A stretch of 39,722 nucleotides of DNA from Anaerolineales bacterium (lineage in GTDB: Bacteria; Chloroflexota; Anaerolineae; Anaerolineales; UBA6663). Where the stretch lies: the NCBI GenBank assembly GCA_020850595.1, contig JADZEK010000086.1:1-39722 (forward strand). The letters run 5' to 3'. The translations under genes were made by a program, and so were the position numbers. This document shows positions 32,384-39,722 of this stretch, piece by piece. Within the stretch, counting starts at the first letter, position 1. Each line of letters begins with the position of its first letter. The notes below the pieces were generated by a model, which worked only from the letters and a program-made list of their open reading frames with translations, was not told the DNA's origin and made no database searches.

Positions 32384-34242
32384 TACATCACCTCCAGGGC
32401 GCCGTTGTTGATGGTGACCTTGGCGGGCGAAATATCCACGATGCCCAGGCCGGCGGTCTTAAGCCCCACGCCCGCCTTGCCGGTCACATCTACCTTGGTG
32501 GCTTCGATCTTGGCGACGGCATTCGTCTTCAACTCGATGCCGCCCTTGCCCTCCACCGCGAACTTGGCCTTGGCCGTGAATTTGATGTTCAGGCCCTCAA
32601 ACTCGATGTCTTGCTTGGCCTTCATGGTGATCTTGCCCTTGGCCTCCACCACGATGTCCTTGTTGGCCTTGATCGTGATGGTGTTCTCCTTCGAGCTGAT
32701 GATGATCATGTTCTTGGTCGTCTTGTCCGTGATGGAGATGGACTCTTTGTTTTGCGTATCGTCCAAGATGATCACATGGCCCGCGGCGGTCTTGATGATG
32801 TGCTGAGTGGTCTTGCCGTCCTTGGAGGCCTGTTCGGAAGTCAGCGGCGACTTGTCCTTGCCGTTCCACAGCCCGCCCAAGATGTAGGGCGCGCTGGGGT
32901 CGCCGTGCTCAAACGCCACCAGCACCTCATCGTTGACGGCCGGCATGAACATGAAGCCGCGCTTGTTGCCGGCCATGGGGGCCGACAGGCGCGCCCAGGA
33001 GCTTTCGATCTCGGCCCCCTTAAACTTGGGCAGCCACGGGAATTTCACCTTCACGCGGCTCAGGCCGTCCTTGTCCTTGGTGTTGGTCACCACGCCGACC
33101 GTTACGCCCGGCATCTCGCTCTCCGGCTGGTCAATCGTGCCGGCCGGCGCGCCGCCCACCAGGCTGCTGAAGGTGTAGGGCAGGTGGCCGCTGACTACAA
33201 AGCGGGTGCGGTACACGCCCGCCCGGTAGATGTGCGTGGCCTGCGTGACCAGATACTTGCCGCTGAAGCGCGTGCCGCAGCCGGTGATCTCCACCAGCGT
33301 GCCGGCTTGCAGCCGCGTCTCGCCGAAGCACTCACCCTCGGCGTGCCAGGCCTCGCTCGCCACCGCCTCCAGCGCGCCGGTGGCGATGGCGCTGGCGTCC
33401 TTGGCGTCCACCACCGGCCGGTGGACGATGTGCACCTCGGCGTCGCTGACCTTAAAGCCGCTCTTGGCCAGCGAGCCGGCTGGCGTGGACAGCCCGGTCT
33501 TGGCCATCTTCACGGCCGTGGTGGCCGCCACCTTGGCCTCCACCGCCTTCTTGGTCTTAATGTCCCAGCCGGTCACCACCGACTTACCCGGCTGCGCCAC
33601 GGCGGAGAGGCGCGGGCGAAACTCCATCAACTCCTGCCCATATTCCAGCTTCGGCCCGGCGGGGAAGGTGGCGGCCGGCTTCTTGAAGTGCAGCTTGCCC
33701 TCGCTGGCGTAGACCCAGAACCCAATGCGCCGCGCCCGCTCCAGCAGAAATTCCATGTTGGTCTGGTTGTGCTGGAGCACATATGGGATGACGGGCGAGG
33801 TCGGGTCTACGTCCGGCGTCAGGCCCGAGTCGCTCGCCACGGCTTTGGCGATGTCGCCGTCGCTTTTGTCGAGGAAAGTGCGTGTGCGCTTGCCCAGGTG
33901 CAGCCGGTGGGTCTGGTCGTAGCAGCGGATGAGCATGCTCACCTGGCCGCTCGGCTTGAAGATCGGCTCGAGCGCCACGATCTCGCCCTTGAACAACAGG
34001 CGCGGCGTGCCCTCGGCCGCCTCGTCGCGCGCCTGCGCCTCAAAGGTGACCTCCACCGGCTTGCCGATGGCCAGCGCCGAGTTGTTCGCCCAATCCATGG
34101 TCGTATCGAACAGCTCGATCGTCGCCATGGCGGGCAGGTGCAGGTTGCTGTCCACGACGACTTCTACAATGTCGTCGAGCATATCTTGTTGCGCGGTGCC
34201 GTTGAGCTTGATGACCAGCTCAGCGCGCATTTCATCGGGCAT
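32383..34242 (-). CDS. VgrG/gp27-gp5-like spike hub protein (Afp8-like)
   Basis: A 619-residue protein. The ATG at 34242 (MPDEMRAELVIKL) has AAGGAA upstream; the open frame extending to 34431 covers the LysM gene end and is rejected. Residues about 1-370 are a gp27-like hub region (DQTHRLHLGKRTRTFLDKSD, NQTNMEFLLERARRIGFWVY). Residues 375-465 are the gp5/VgrG OB-fold (VGVVTNTKDKDGLSRVKVKF, WARLSAPMAGNKRGFMFMPA, DEVLVAFEHGDPSAPYILGG). The last 150 residues repeat short beta strands rich in Lys, Ile and Thr (ENTITIKANKDIVVEAKGKI), as in the trimeric beta-helix needle. No lysozyme domain. It would form the central spike carrying the PAAR-like tip. Confidence 0.9.
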   Translation of the reverse strand: MPDEMRAELVIKLNGTAQQDMLDDIVEVVVDSNLHLPAMATIELFDTTMDWANNSALAIGKPVEVTFEAQARDEAAEGTPRLLFKGEIVALEPIFKPSGQVSMLIRCYDQTHRLHLGKRTRTFLDKSDGDIAKAVASDSGLTPDVDPTSPVIPYVLQHNQTNMEFLLERARRIGFWVYASEGKLHFKKPAATFPAGPKLEYGQELMEFRPRLSAVAQPGKSVVTGWDIKTKKAVEAKVAATTAVKMAKTGLSTPAGSLAKSGFKVSDAEVHIVHRPVVDAKDASAIATGALEAVASEAWHAEGECFGETRLQAGTLVEITGCGTRFSGKYLVTQATHIYRAGVYRTRFVVSGHLPYTFSSLVGGAPAGTIDQPESEMPGVTVGVVTNTKDKDGLSRVKVKFPWLPKFKGAEIESSWARLSAPMAGNKRGFMFMPAVNDEVLVAFEHGDPSAPYILGGLWNGKDKSPLTSEQASKDGKTTQHIIKTAAGHVIILDDTQNKESISITDKTTKNMIIISSKENTITIKANKDIVVEAKGKITMKAKQDIEFEGLNIKFTAKAKFAVEGKGGIELKTNAVAKIEATKVDVTGKAGVGLKTAGLGIVDISPAKVTINNGALEVM

Positions 34243-34277
34243 AGGGGTTCCTTGGGCCGGCGGCGGTGAGCGCGGCG

Positions 34278-34985
34278 CTAGCGCAGCGGCGGCAGCCGCA
34301 GCACCGTGCCCGGCCGCAGGGCGCGCGGGTTCTGAATGTTGTTGACGCGGGCGATATGCCGCCAGGCCGACGAATCGCCGTACTCCTGGTAGGCGATCCA
34401 GTCGAGCGTCTGGCCTTGCACCACCGTCCACACCTTGCGCGCCTCGCTGCGCGAGGTGGGGTTCTGGCTGCCGGTGATGTCATCCGGCTCCTTGAAAGTA
34501 ATGTCTACTTCGGCGCGAATGGGCGTACCGTTGGCCAGGAAATAGGTGTAGTTGACCTGTAGGTTGCAGACCACGGCCTTGAACGACAGAAAATCGCCCT
34601 TGGTAAAGTCGCCCCACACAAACTTGCACTGCGGCGGCTGCGGCGGGTCTGAGCCTTCTTCGACCCGCGTTAGTTCCACCAGGAAGTCAATGTACTCCTC
34701 CTGCACGCTGTCGCCGCTGGTGGTGGTGTCGAACAGCAAGTCCATCGTCAGCGAGCTGGCCACGTTGCCGGTGTAGTACATCCGGTAGCCGTAGTCTGAG
34801 TCGTTGTTCTTCACCTGGTAATACTGCGGCGTGGCCGTGTAGCGTATGTTGGTCGGGTTGAACGACACCTCGATATGGTTGGTCAGCGGGTTGAATTTTT
34901 CGAGATTGTAGATCTCGGCTTTTTGTGGGTTGGTGCCCGCGGCCAGCAGAGTCAGGCGCCGGGAGGCAAAGGCTTCAAGGCCCAT
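34278..34985 (-). CDS. LysM-containing CIS tube/baseplate protein (Afp7/gp53-like)
   Basis: A 235-residue protein. The N-terminal ~175 residues (IEVSFNPTNIRYTATPQYYQ, SLTMDLLFDTT, CKFVWGDFTKGDFLSFKAVV) match the CIS tube-associated family found between tube and hub genes in eCIS (Afp7-like). The C-terminus from about residue 186 is a LysM domain (WTVVQGQTLDWIAYQEYGDS, RHIARVNNIQNPRALRPGTV). In Afp/PVC this protein is thought to link the tube start to the baseplate, with LysM used structurally rather than for peptidoglycan binding. AAGGAAGG lies upstream of the ATG. It follows the Pro-rich gene and precedes the hub by 35 bases. Confidence 0.88.
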   Translation of the reverse strand: MGLEAFASRRLTLLAAGTNPQKAEIYNLEKFNPLTNHIEVSFNPTNIRYTATPQYYQVKNNDSDYGYRMYYTGNVASSLTMDLLFDTTTSGDSVQEEYIDFLVELTRVEEGSDPPQPPQCKFVWGDFTKGDFLSFKAVVCNLQVNYTYFLANGTPIRAEVDITFKEPDDITGSQNPTSRSEARKVWTVVQGQTLDWIAYQEYGDSSAWRHIARVNNIQNPRALRPGTVLRLPPLR

Positions 34986-35011
34986 AACGATACCTTCCTT
35001 TCCCGTCCGCG

Positions 35012-38000
35012 CTAGCGCCGCGTGTGGCGCTCGCGCTCAATTAACAGCATCCGCTTGACGTACGGCAGCACATCTTGCGCCAGCTTTTCCAGGTCGAGCG
35101 GGACCTTCTTGGCTTCTTCGTCGTCGCCGGGCGGCTCGGGCCGCTGGGGCGGTGTGGGCGCCCGCGGCTCGGGTTGGTCGTCGTCTGGGTCTACGTTGAA
35201 GAACGGCAGCGCTTCCATCAGGCTCGGCGTGGGCGGCGGGCCGGAGGGCCGCGGCGGCGGCGGCGGCGCGCTGTGCGAGCGCGGCCGGGTGCGCGGTTGC
35301 GGCTCGTCGTCCAGGTCGCTATCGAAAAACGGCAGTTCCGCCAGCGGGTTGTCGCTGGGCGGCGTCACCGGCGTTGGCGTTGGCGGCTGTTCGCCGCCGG
35401 CGCGCTGAATTTGGGCCGGGTGCGCGGCGGCGGGTGTGGCCGCGGGCCGGCTCGGGCGCGCCCCGCGCGACAGCATCGGCAGCGGCGTCTCGCCCAGGGT
35501 GGGGCGTGTGGCGGCCGGGGCTGGGGCGCGGTTCAGCCGCCCAAGTTGGGCGCTGTTCTGCGCGCGGGCAATGGCCGAGTCGAGCGTTGGCAGATGGGCG
35601 GCCGGTTCCGCTGGTGCGGCGCTGGTCGCCGCCGGGGACGTAGGCTCGGCCGGGAACGGGAGCGTGGGCGTTGGGGCGGTTGCCGGCGCTTCGCGCCCCG
35701 CCGGGATACTGGGCGGCCTCTGCGGCGCGCGCTGCGCCACCGGTGGGGCGGCCGGCGCAGGTGGCACGGCGCTGGAGGCGGCCTGTGGCGCTCGCTCGGC
35801 CGTTGCCGGCGGCGTGAGCCGGACGGCCGGCGTTTCCGGCGGCGTTTGCGGCGCGCGCTGTGCCACGGGCGCAGCGGGGCGCTCGGGCGCGTTCAACGGC
35901 CCAGCCTGCGGCGCGTCGGTGTCGGGCATCCGCTGAATGGCGGCCGGCGGCGTGCTAGGCGGCGGCGCGGACAAGTGCGGTGTTTCTGGCTTGGCTTGGG
36001 GCGCTTGCGCGGTGGGCGTGGGCGGCGCGCTCACTGGCGCGGCTGGTTCCGGGGCGCGCTGCAACGCGGGTAGCGGCGCTGGGGCGCTGGGTGTCACTGG
36101 AGCGACCGGCTCGGGCGCGCGCGGCGCTGAGGCGCTGGGCGGCGTTGCCGACGGCGCGCCCGGCCGCTGGGCCGGGGCGGACCTAGGTTCAATCGCCGTG
36201 GACGGTTCCAGGGCCGGCGTTTCGGGCGCAGTCGGTTCGACCGGGCGCGACCCGGTTGGCGGGAGCACAGGCTCGCTCGGCGCGGCGGGCGGCGCGCTTA
36301 GCGGCGCGGGGCCAGACTCAACCACGGATGCGCGCTGTACCGGGGCCGGGCCGGCGGGCGGCGTGGCCGGGGGCTGTGGCGGCTGGTGGGGCGTCGTGGG
36401 CGGCTCGGCGCCGGGTGGCGCCGGTAAGCGGCGAGCTGCCCGGCGCTGCAAGGCGGGCGTGGGTGTGGGCGAGGCCGGGGGTTCACTCGTGGGCAGGGGC
36501 GGCGGCTGGACGGCGCGTTGAGTCGCCTGCGCTACCGTCTGCTCGATTGACGGGCCGGCGGGCGGCGTGGAGGGGCCTTCGGCGGGTTGCGCCGGCCTGG
36601 CCGGGGCCGCCGCCTCGGGCGCGCGCTCGGCCGCTAGTTGAAGCGGCGCGGGCGGGGCCGGTGGCACGCGCGGGGGCGCGGCCGGCTCTGGTGCGGGCGG
36701 CGTGGGGCGGCGCGGCTGTGCCTCGGGCGCGAGATGCTCAGGGCGGGCCGCCGGCGGCTCAAGCGCGCGCTGCCCGGTCGGCGTCTCAATCAGGGCGGCG
36801 GGCGGCGCGAGCACAGGCTGGGGCGGTTCCGCAGTTGGAAGCGCAGGTTGGCTGGCTGGCGCGCGCTCGGCCTCCACCTGGGGGGCCGGCGCGGCGGGCG
36901 GCGTCATCGGCCGCGGCTCGGCCAACACTTCTGCGGGCGGCTCGACCGCTGCCAGGACCGGCGGTTCGGCGGACGGCATCCGTTGGAGGCTGGGCGCGGC
37001 GGCGGGAAGTTCCCGCTCAGACTCGGTGTTGGCCGTGGCGGGCGGCAGATGGGCGGCGGGGGGCGCAACCGGCGGCGACTGAGGCGCGGGCGGCTCAGTC
37101 GCTGGGGCGCTCGGCTCTCGGCGCGGCTGAATCGGCGCGGCTGAGGCGGGTGACGGTGTTGGCGGCGGCGCGGCCCGGGTCTCGGCCGCTTGCGCCTCGC
37201 GGGCGCGGGCTAATTGGCGCTGAATACTCGGCGGCAGTTGCTGGTTGCGCGCCCATGCCGGCAATGATTCCTGGGTTTCTGCCTGGGCCTTGGCCTCGGC
37301 CGCCTGTTCGGCCTGGCGGCGCTCCATCTGTCGCCGGATGGAGGGCGGCAGGTTGGCGGCGGCAGGCGCAACCAGTGGTGGTGTCACCGGTGGTGGTGTC
37401 ACCGGCGGTGGCACTGCCGTAGGCGGCGGCGTTTCGGGAGCGGGCGTGCCGGTAGCCGGCTGCGCCGGGGCGGGCGGCTCGGACAACGGCTCCGGCTCGG
37501 CGGAGCGTTGGAGTGGGGCCGGCACCGGCCGCGGCGGCAGGGACGGCATCGGCCCTGGGTCCACGCTGTTCGCGCCCGCCGGCATCTGGCCCGGACCTAG
37601 CTCTTCAATCCGCGATCGGCGCACAAAGCGCGGCGGCTGGCCGGCCGGACGGGCGTCGGCCGCCGGCGCGGGTGTTTCAGCCGGGGCGCGCTGCACCAGC
37701 GGCGGCGTGGGTTGGCCCGCGGCGGGCGGCTGCGTGGGCGGGCCAGGCGGGGTGGCTGGGGTTCGGGCCGCGCCGGTCGGGGTTGGGGCCAGGCCCGGCT
37801 GGGTGGGTGTGGCCGAAGGCGGATCAGGCAAGACCGCACGGCGCGCCTGGCTCGGGGGAAACACGGGCTGCGTTACGGCCGGAGTCGCGGGCGCGGCGGA
37901 CGGCGCGGCGCGCTGCACCCGCGGCGGCGTGGGGCGCGGGCGCTCGGGCTGCTGGTTGGCATCTAGCGCACGCTGGGCCGGGACGGGCGGCGGACCGGCG

Positions 38001-38650
38001 GCGGATGCGGGGCGGCTGCCAAAGGGATCGCCCACGCGACCTTCCCAGGCGCCGGCCGGTGCCCCGCCGGTGCCTGACCCCAAATCAGGACCCGGCTGGG
38101 GCGGCAGTGCTGGTTGGGTCGCGGCCGCTTGGGCCTGCATGGCATTGACGAACGCCGGGTCGGCGCCAGGGCCGTAATACGTCACCGAGGGAGCGCTCGG
38201 CTCCCCGGGCGGCGTTTCGGCCGTGGGCTTGGGTTCATACCGGGCTGTAATCGCGGCGGTGTTGGCTTGTTGCGCCACGCGGTTGGAGAACCGTTCCAGG
38301 CGCTCGGCGCGCTGTGTCGTCACCGTCAGCCCGCCCGACATCGGCCGGTCTACCTGGCGCTGCACTCGGCTCACCAGGGCCAGGTTGCCGCTCGAGGCCA
38401 GCGCCACGCGGCCCAGGGCCGGGCGGGGGGCGGGGGGCGGCTCAGCCGGGGCGGTTTCGCTGCCCGCCTGCGCCGCCGGGCCGGTCAGCGCCTCTGGGCG
38501 GCGCAGCACTCCCAGCGCGCGCTGCGTCCAGGGCGAAAAGGCCCGTTGGGCGCGCAGCGCGCGGCGGGCCACTGACCGCGCCAGCCCGGCCAGGGGCGTG
38601 GCGCGCGCGGTCTCAGCCTCGTCGGTGGGGCGCTGCGGATGGTCGCTCAT
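35012..38650 (-). CDS. 1212-aa Pro/Ala-rich QR-repeat protein of the eCIS operon
   Basis: No family recognised. The protein is dominated by Pro, Ala, Glu, Thr and Arg and is probably disordered. A basic, helix-prone N-terminus (about 1-140: LARSVARRALRAQRAFSPWT, VQRQVDRPMSGGLTV) is followed by nearly 1000 residues of Pro-rich sequence with about 18 short motifs of the form (V/L/I/A)QR(A/M/S/Q), such as LVQRAPAE, AIQRMPD and VAQRAPQ. A duplicated helical segment near 430-490 reads LPPSIRRQMERRQAEQ and LPPSIQRQLARAREAQ. The C-terminus has two acidic repeats (ELPFFDSDLDDEP, ALPFFNVDPDDDQP), then a tail DLEKLAQDVLPYVKRM...IERERHTRR shared with the 118-aa protein. It is encoded between the tube and LysM genes. 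A scaffold, tape or cargo-binding role is possible but unproven. Confidence 0.7.
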   Translation of the reverse strand: MSDHPQRPTDEAETARATPLAGLARSVARRALRAQRAFSPWTQRALGVLRRPEALTGPAAQAGSETAPAEPPPAPRPALGRVALASSGNLALVSRVQRQVDRPMSGGLTVTTQRAERLERFSNRVAQQANTAAITARYEPKPTAETPPGEPSAPSVTYYGPGADPAFVNAMQAQAAATQPALPPQPGPDLGSGTGGAPAGAWEGRVGDPFGSRPASAAGPPPVPAQRALDANQQPERPRPTPPRVQRAAPSAAPATPAVTQPVFPPSQARRAVLPDPPSATPTQPGLAPTPTGAARTPATPPGPPTQPPAAGQPTPPLVQRAPAETPAPAADARPAGQPPRFVRRSRIEELGPGQMPAGANSVDPGPMPSLPPRPVPAPLQRSAEPEPLSEPPAPAQPATGTPAPETPPPTAVPPPVTPPPVTPPLVAPAAANLPPSIRRQMERRQAEQAAEAKAQAETQESLPAWARNQQLPPSIQRQLARAREAQAAETRAAPPPTPSPASAAPIQPRREPSAPATEPPAPQSPPVAPPAAHLPPATANTESERELPAAAPSLQRMPSAEPPVLAAVEPPAEVLAEPRPMTPPAAPAPQVEAERAPASQPALPTAEPPQPVLAPPAALIETPTGQRALEPPAARPEHLAPEAQPRRPTPPAPEPAAPPRVPPAPPAPLQLAAERAPEAAAPARPAQPAEGPSTPPAGPSIEQTVAQATQRAVQPPPLPTSEPPASPTPTPALQRRAARRLPAPPGAEPPTTPHQPPQPPATPPAGPAPVQRASVVESGPAPLSAPPAAPSEPVLPPTGSRPVEPTAPETPALEPSTAIEPRSAPAQRPGAPSATPPSASAPRAPEPVAPVTPSAPAPLPALQRAPEPAAPVSAPPTPTAQAPQAKPETPHLSAPPPSTPPAAIQRMPDTDAPQAGPLNAPERPAAPVAQRAPQTPPETPAVRLTPPATAERAPQAASSAVPPAPAAPPVAQRAPQRPPSIPAGREAPATAPTPTLPFPAEPTSPAATSAAPAEPAAHLPTLDSAIARAQNSAQLGRLNRAPAPAATRPTLGETPLPMLSRGARPSRPAATPAAAHPAQIQRAGGEQPPTPTPVTPPSDNPLAELPFFDSDLDDEPQPRTRPRSHSAPPPPPRPSGPPPTPSLMEALPFFNVDPDDDQPEPRAPTPPQRPEPPGDDEEAKKVPLDLEKLAQDVLPYVKRMLLIERERHTRR
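37375..37404. repeat. Perfect 15-bp tandem repeat in the Pro-rich gene
   Basis: GTGGTGGTGTCACCG occurs at 37375-37389 and again at 37390-37404, followed by a degraded third copy to about 37419. On the coding strand it gives PVTPP units (PPVTPPPVTPPLV). It keeps frame and suggests growth of the disordered region by slippage. Confidence 0.75.
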
Positions 38651-38707
38651 ACCTTACGGCTCAACTTAATACGGGTGCGGAATAGTGAAGCCGGTACCCC
38701 GCCGCCC

Positions 38708-39289
38708 TTAGAAGAAGCTCATCGGTGTGCCCATTTCCAGGCTCAGGTCAATCCCCTGGTGGGCAATTTCGATTTGTTCGATGGCGACCTGGTCGCTGCC
38801 GGCCTGCATGTCTGGGCCGGTCCATTTAACCGGGATCGCGCCGACTATATCCCAGTGGCGCGCCTTCTTGCCATCCACCGTGCCGAGGATGATGGACATG
38901 TGCGTGCCCTGCGGCACGACCACGCCCAGCATCTTGAGGCCGCGTATAGCGACGCTGGAGCCGGGGATGGTGTGCAGGCCCCAGACCTGGCCGTCGTACA
39001 TGCCCCAGCGGAACCAGCGCCATAACTCGCGGTTGTAGGTGATGCCGCGCTTCAAGATAATGTTAGGATACGAAATCTGGCCGGGCAGCAGCCACTCAAA
39101 GTCGTTGGTGCCGCCCTCGCGGTAGCGCCGCACTTCGCGCTCCATGCCCAGGCCGGAGCACTCAGAAAACTCGGCGATGATTACGCCCAGCACCTCGACA
39201 TAGAACTTCCAGGCGGGCGACACATCAAAGCGCACGCCGACCGCGTCAACGGCGGCGTTCAGCGCGGCGGTTTGCAGTCCAAAGGCCAT
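38708..39289 (-). CDS. Tail tube protein, T4 gp19-like (Afp1/Afp5-like)
   Basis: A 193-residue protein of the gp19-like tail tube family. Diagnostic segments are FYVEVLGVIIAEFSECSGLG, VRRYREGGTNDFEWLLPGQI and NIILKRGITYNRELWRWFRW. Hexamers would stack into the inner tube that the sheath drives into the target. It is somewhat longer than the usual ~150 residues because of a short N-terminal extension and inserts near the C-terminus, so it might be the tube-initiator paralogue rather than the main tube subunit. A strong AGGAGGT precedes the ATG. Sheath genes are expected upstream, beyond the right edge. Confidence 0.88.
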   Translation of the reverse strand: MAFGLQTAALNAAVDAVGVRFDVSPAWKFYVEVLGVIIAEFSECSGLGMEREVRRYREGGTNDFEWLLPGQISYPNIILKRGITYNRELWRWFRWGMYDGQVWGLHTIPGSSVAIRGLKMLGVVVPQGTHMSIILGTVDGKKARHWDIVGAIPVKWTGPDMQAGSDQVAIEQIEIAHQGIDLSLEMGTPMSFF

Positions 39290-39315
39290 GGGTCTACCTC
39301 CTGCTTACCGAAGTA

Positions 39316-39672
39316 TCAGCGGCGGGCGCCTCGGCGCTCGCGCTCGATATAGGCCTCGCGCCGGAGCAACGCGTACACTTGCTCCGCCAGGCCTTCCAGG
39401 TCAATGCCGTCCTGCGCGTCCGACGCCCCGCAGGTGTCGGTGCTGGGCGGCGCGAAGCCGTCCAGCCCGTAGTTGTACACCGAGTCCGTGTCTAGGCCCG
39501 CGCCGTGCACGTCAAAGCGCAGGTCCGTCGCAGTGTCCGGCCCCACGGTCGGGGTGTCCGTCACCAGTTGGTCCGAGCGCGGAGGGTGGTTGCCGGGGCG
39601 CGGCGTGGGGCCGCCCGACTGGCTGCCGGAACGCGCGCGCGACGGGACAAGGGGCAGATCAAGTGTGGTCAT
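39316..39672 (-). CDS. Small eCIS-operon protein with IERER C-terminal tail
   Basis: A 118-residue protein with no recognised family. The first ~85 residues are Pro/Thr/Asp-rich and probably disordered. The end, DLEGLAEQVYALLRREAYIE then RERRGARR, is a predicted amphipathic helix nearly matching the C-terminus of the 1212-aa protein two genes downstream (about 13 identities in 23 aligned positions). Stop to tube start is 26 bases, so it is co-transcribed with the tube gene. The ribosome site before the ATG at 39672 is poor. The tail may be a docking peptide for a common partner, such as a tube, sheath or baseplate subunit. Confidence 0.65.
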   Translation of the reverse strand: MTTLDLPLVPSRARSGSQSGGPTPRPGNHPPRSDQLVTDTPTVGPDTATDLRFDVHGAGLDTDSVYNYGLDGFAPPSTDTCGASDAQDGIDLEGLAEQVYALLRREAYIERERRGARR

Positions 39673-39691
39673 GGTCAGCGTCCGGGCCGGC

Positions 39692-39722
39692 GCGCCGGGA
39701 GACCGAGTGGGTCTCCCGGCGC
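39692..39722. other. Strong intercistronic hairpin at the right edge
   Basis: GCGCCGGGAGACC at 39692-39704 pairs perfectly with GGTCTCCCGGCGC at 39710-39722, a 13-bp stem with a GAGTG loop; the stem may continue past the edge. It lies 19 bases before the ATG of the 118-aa gene and has no T-tract on the minus strand. It could be a partial terminator, an RNA-stability element or a processing site that sets the dose of the downstream eCIS genes relative to an upstream gene outside the window. Confidence 0.55.

Noticed and set aside
32611..34269. Plus-strand frame of 552 codons opposite the spike hub
   Set aside because: Antisense shadow of a well-supported hub gene.
34243..34431. N-terminal extension of the hub gene
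   Set aside because: It overlaps the LysM gene in another frame and is Ala/Pro/Arg-rich; the ATG at 34242 has a ribosome site and starts the conserved domain.
35075..38177. Several long plus-strand frames opposite the Pro-rich gene
   Set aside because: Gly/Arg/Ala-rich antisense products of a Pro-codon-rich sequence; no start signals or motifs.
27204..39672. Type VI secretion system or prophage instead of eCIS
   Set aside because: No TssJ, TssL, TssM or ClpV is seen and there are no capsid, portal, terminase or integrase genes; LysM Afp7-like and tail protein I-like genes favour eCIS. The final decision needs the region to the right.

Overview
The window is GC-rich and densely coded. It looks like a chromosomal segment of a Chloroflexota bacterium, probably of the Anaerolineae type. 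That placement is an inference from Thr/Pro/Ala-rich linkers (TPTPTP, TATET), large secreted proteins built from FG-GAP and TIG repeats, and the absence of outer-membrane genes; no rRNA or other marker gene is present. No tRNA, rRNA, CRISPR array, transposase or integrase was seen.

Left part (1-8900): a GNAT acetyltransferase, a convergent MFS efflux pump, a divergent GT4 glycosyltransferase and an aldo/keto reductase, then a complete polyamine-type ABC importer in the order potA-potB-potC-potD on the minus strand. A good sigma70-like promoter lies before potA. This part is housekeeping or accessory metabolism.

Right part (8901-39722): about 31 kb in which every gene is on the minus strand with very short gaps or overlaps, so it reads as one long operon entered from beyond the right edge. 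In transcription order it encodes: a 118-aa protein; a gp19-like tail tube protein; a 1212-aa Pro/Ala-rich protein; a LysM tube/baseplate protein (Afp7-like); a VgrG/gp27-gp5-like spike hub; a PAAR-like tip; a gp25-like protein; a gp6/baseplate-J protein; a tail protein I-like baseplate protein; a DUF4159 fusion; a methyltransferase; an FHA protein; a vWA membrane protein; an FHA-Ig membrane protein; a 3221-aa FG-GAP/PKD/TolB-like/TIG giant; and a lipoprotein with a Hedgehog N-terminal signalling-like domain. The first nine are baseplate, tube and associated parts of an extracellular contractile injection system (eCIS; Afp/PVC-like). Sheath, AAA+ ATPase, tape measure and tail terminator are not in the window and are expected further right.

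How the parts may work together (inference): the tube and baseplate genes make a contractile injector. The FHA/vWA/FHA-Ig trio shares an Ig-like module and has FHA domains predicted on the cytoplasmic face, with vWA and Ig domains on the outer face, so it could form an envelope platform that docks or gates the injector. The secreted giant and the Hedgehog-like lipoprotein would then be the surface or peptidoglycan-facing end. The coupling of an eCIS to an FHA/vWA envelope module and a Hedgehog-like lipoprotein, together with the Pro-rich protein carrying many QR motifs and a C-terminal tail shared with the 118-aa protein, are the most novel aspects of the window.
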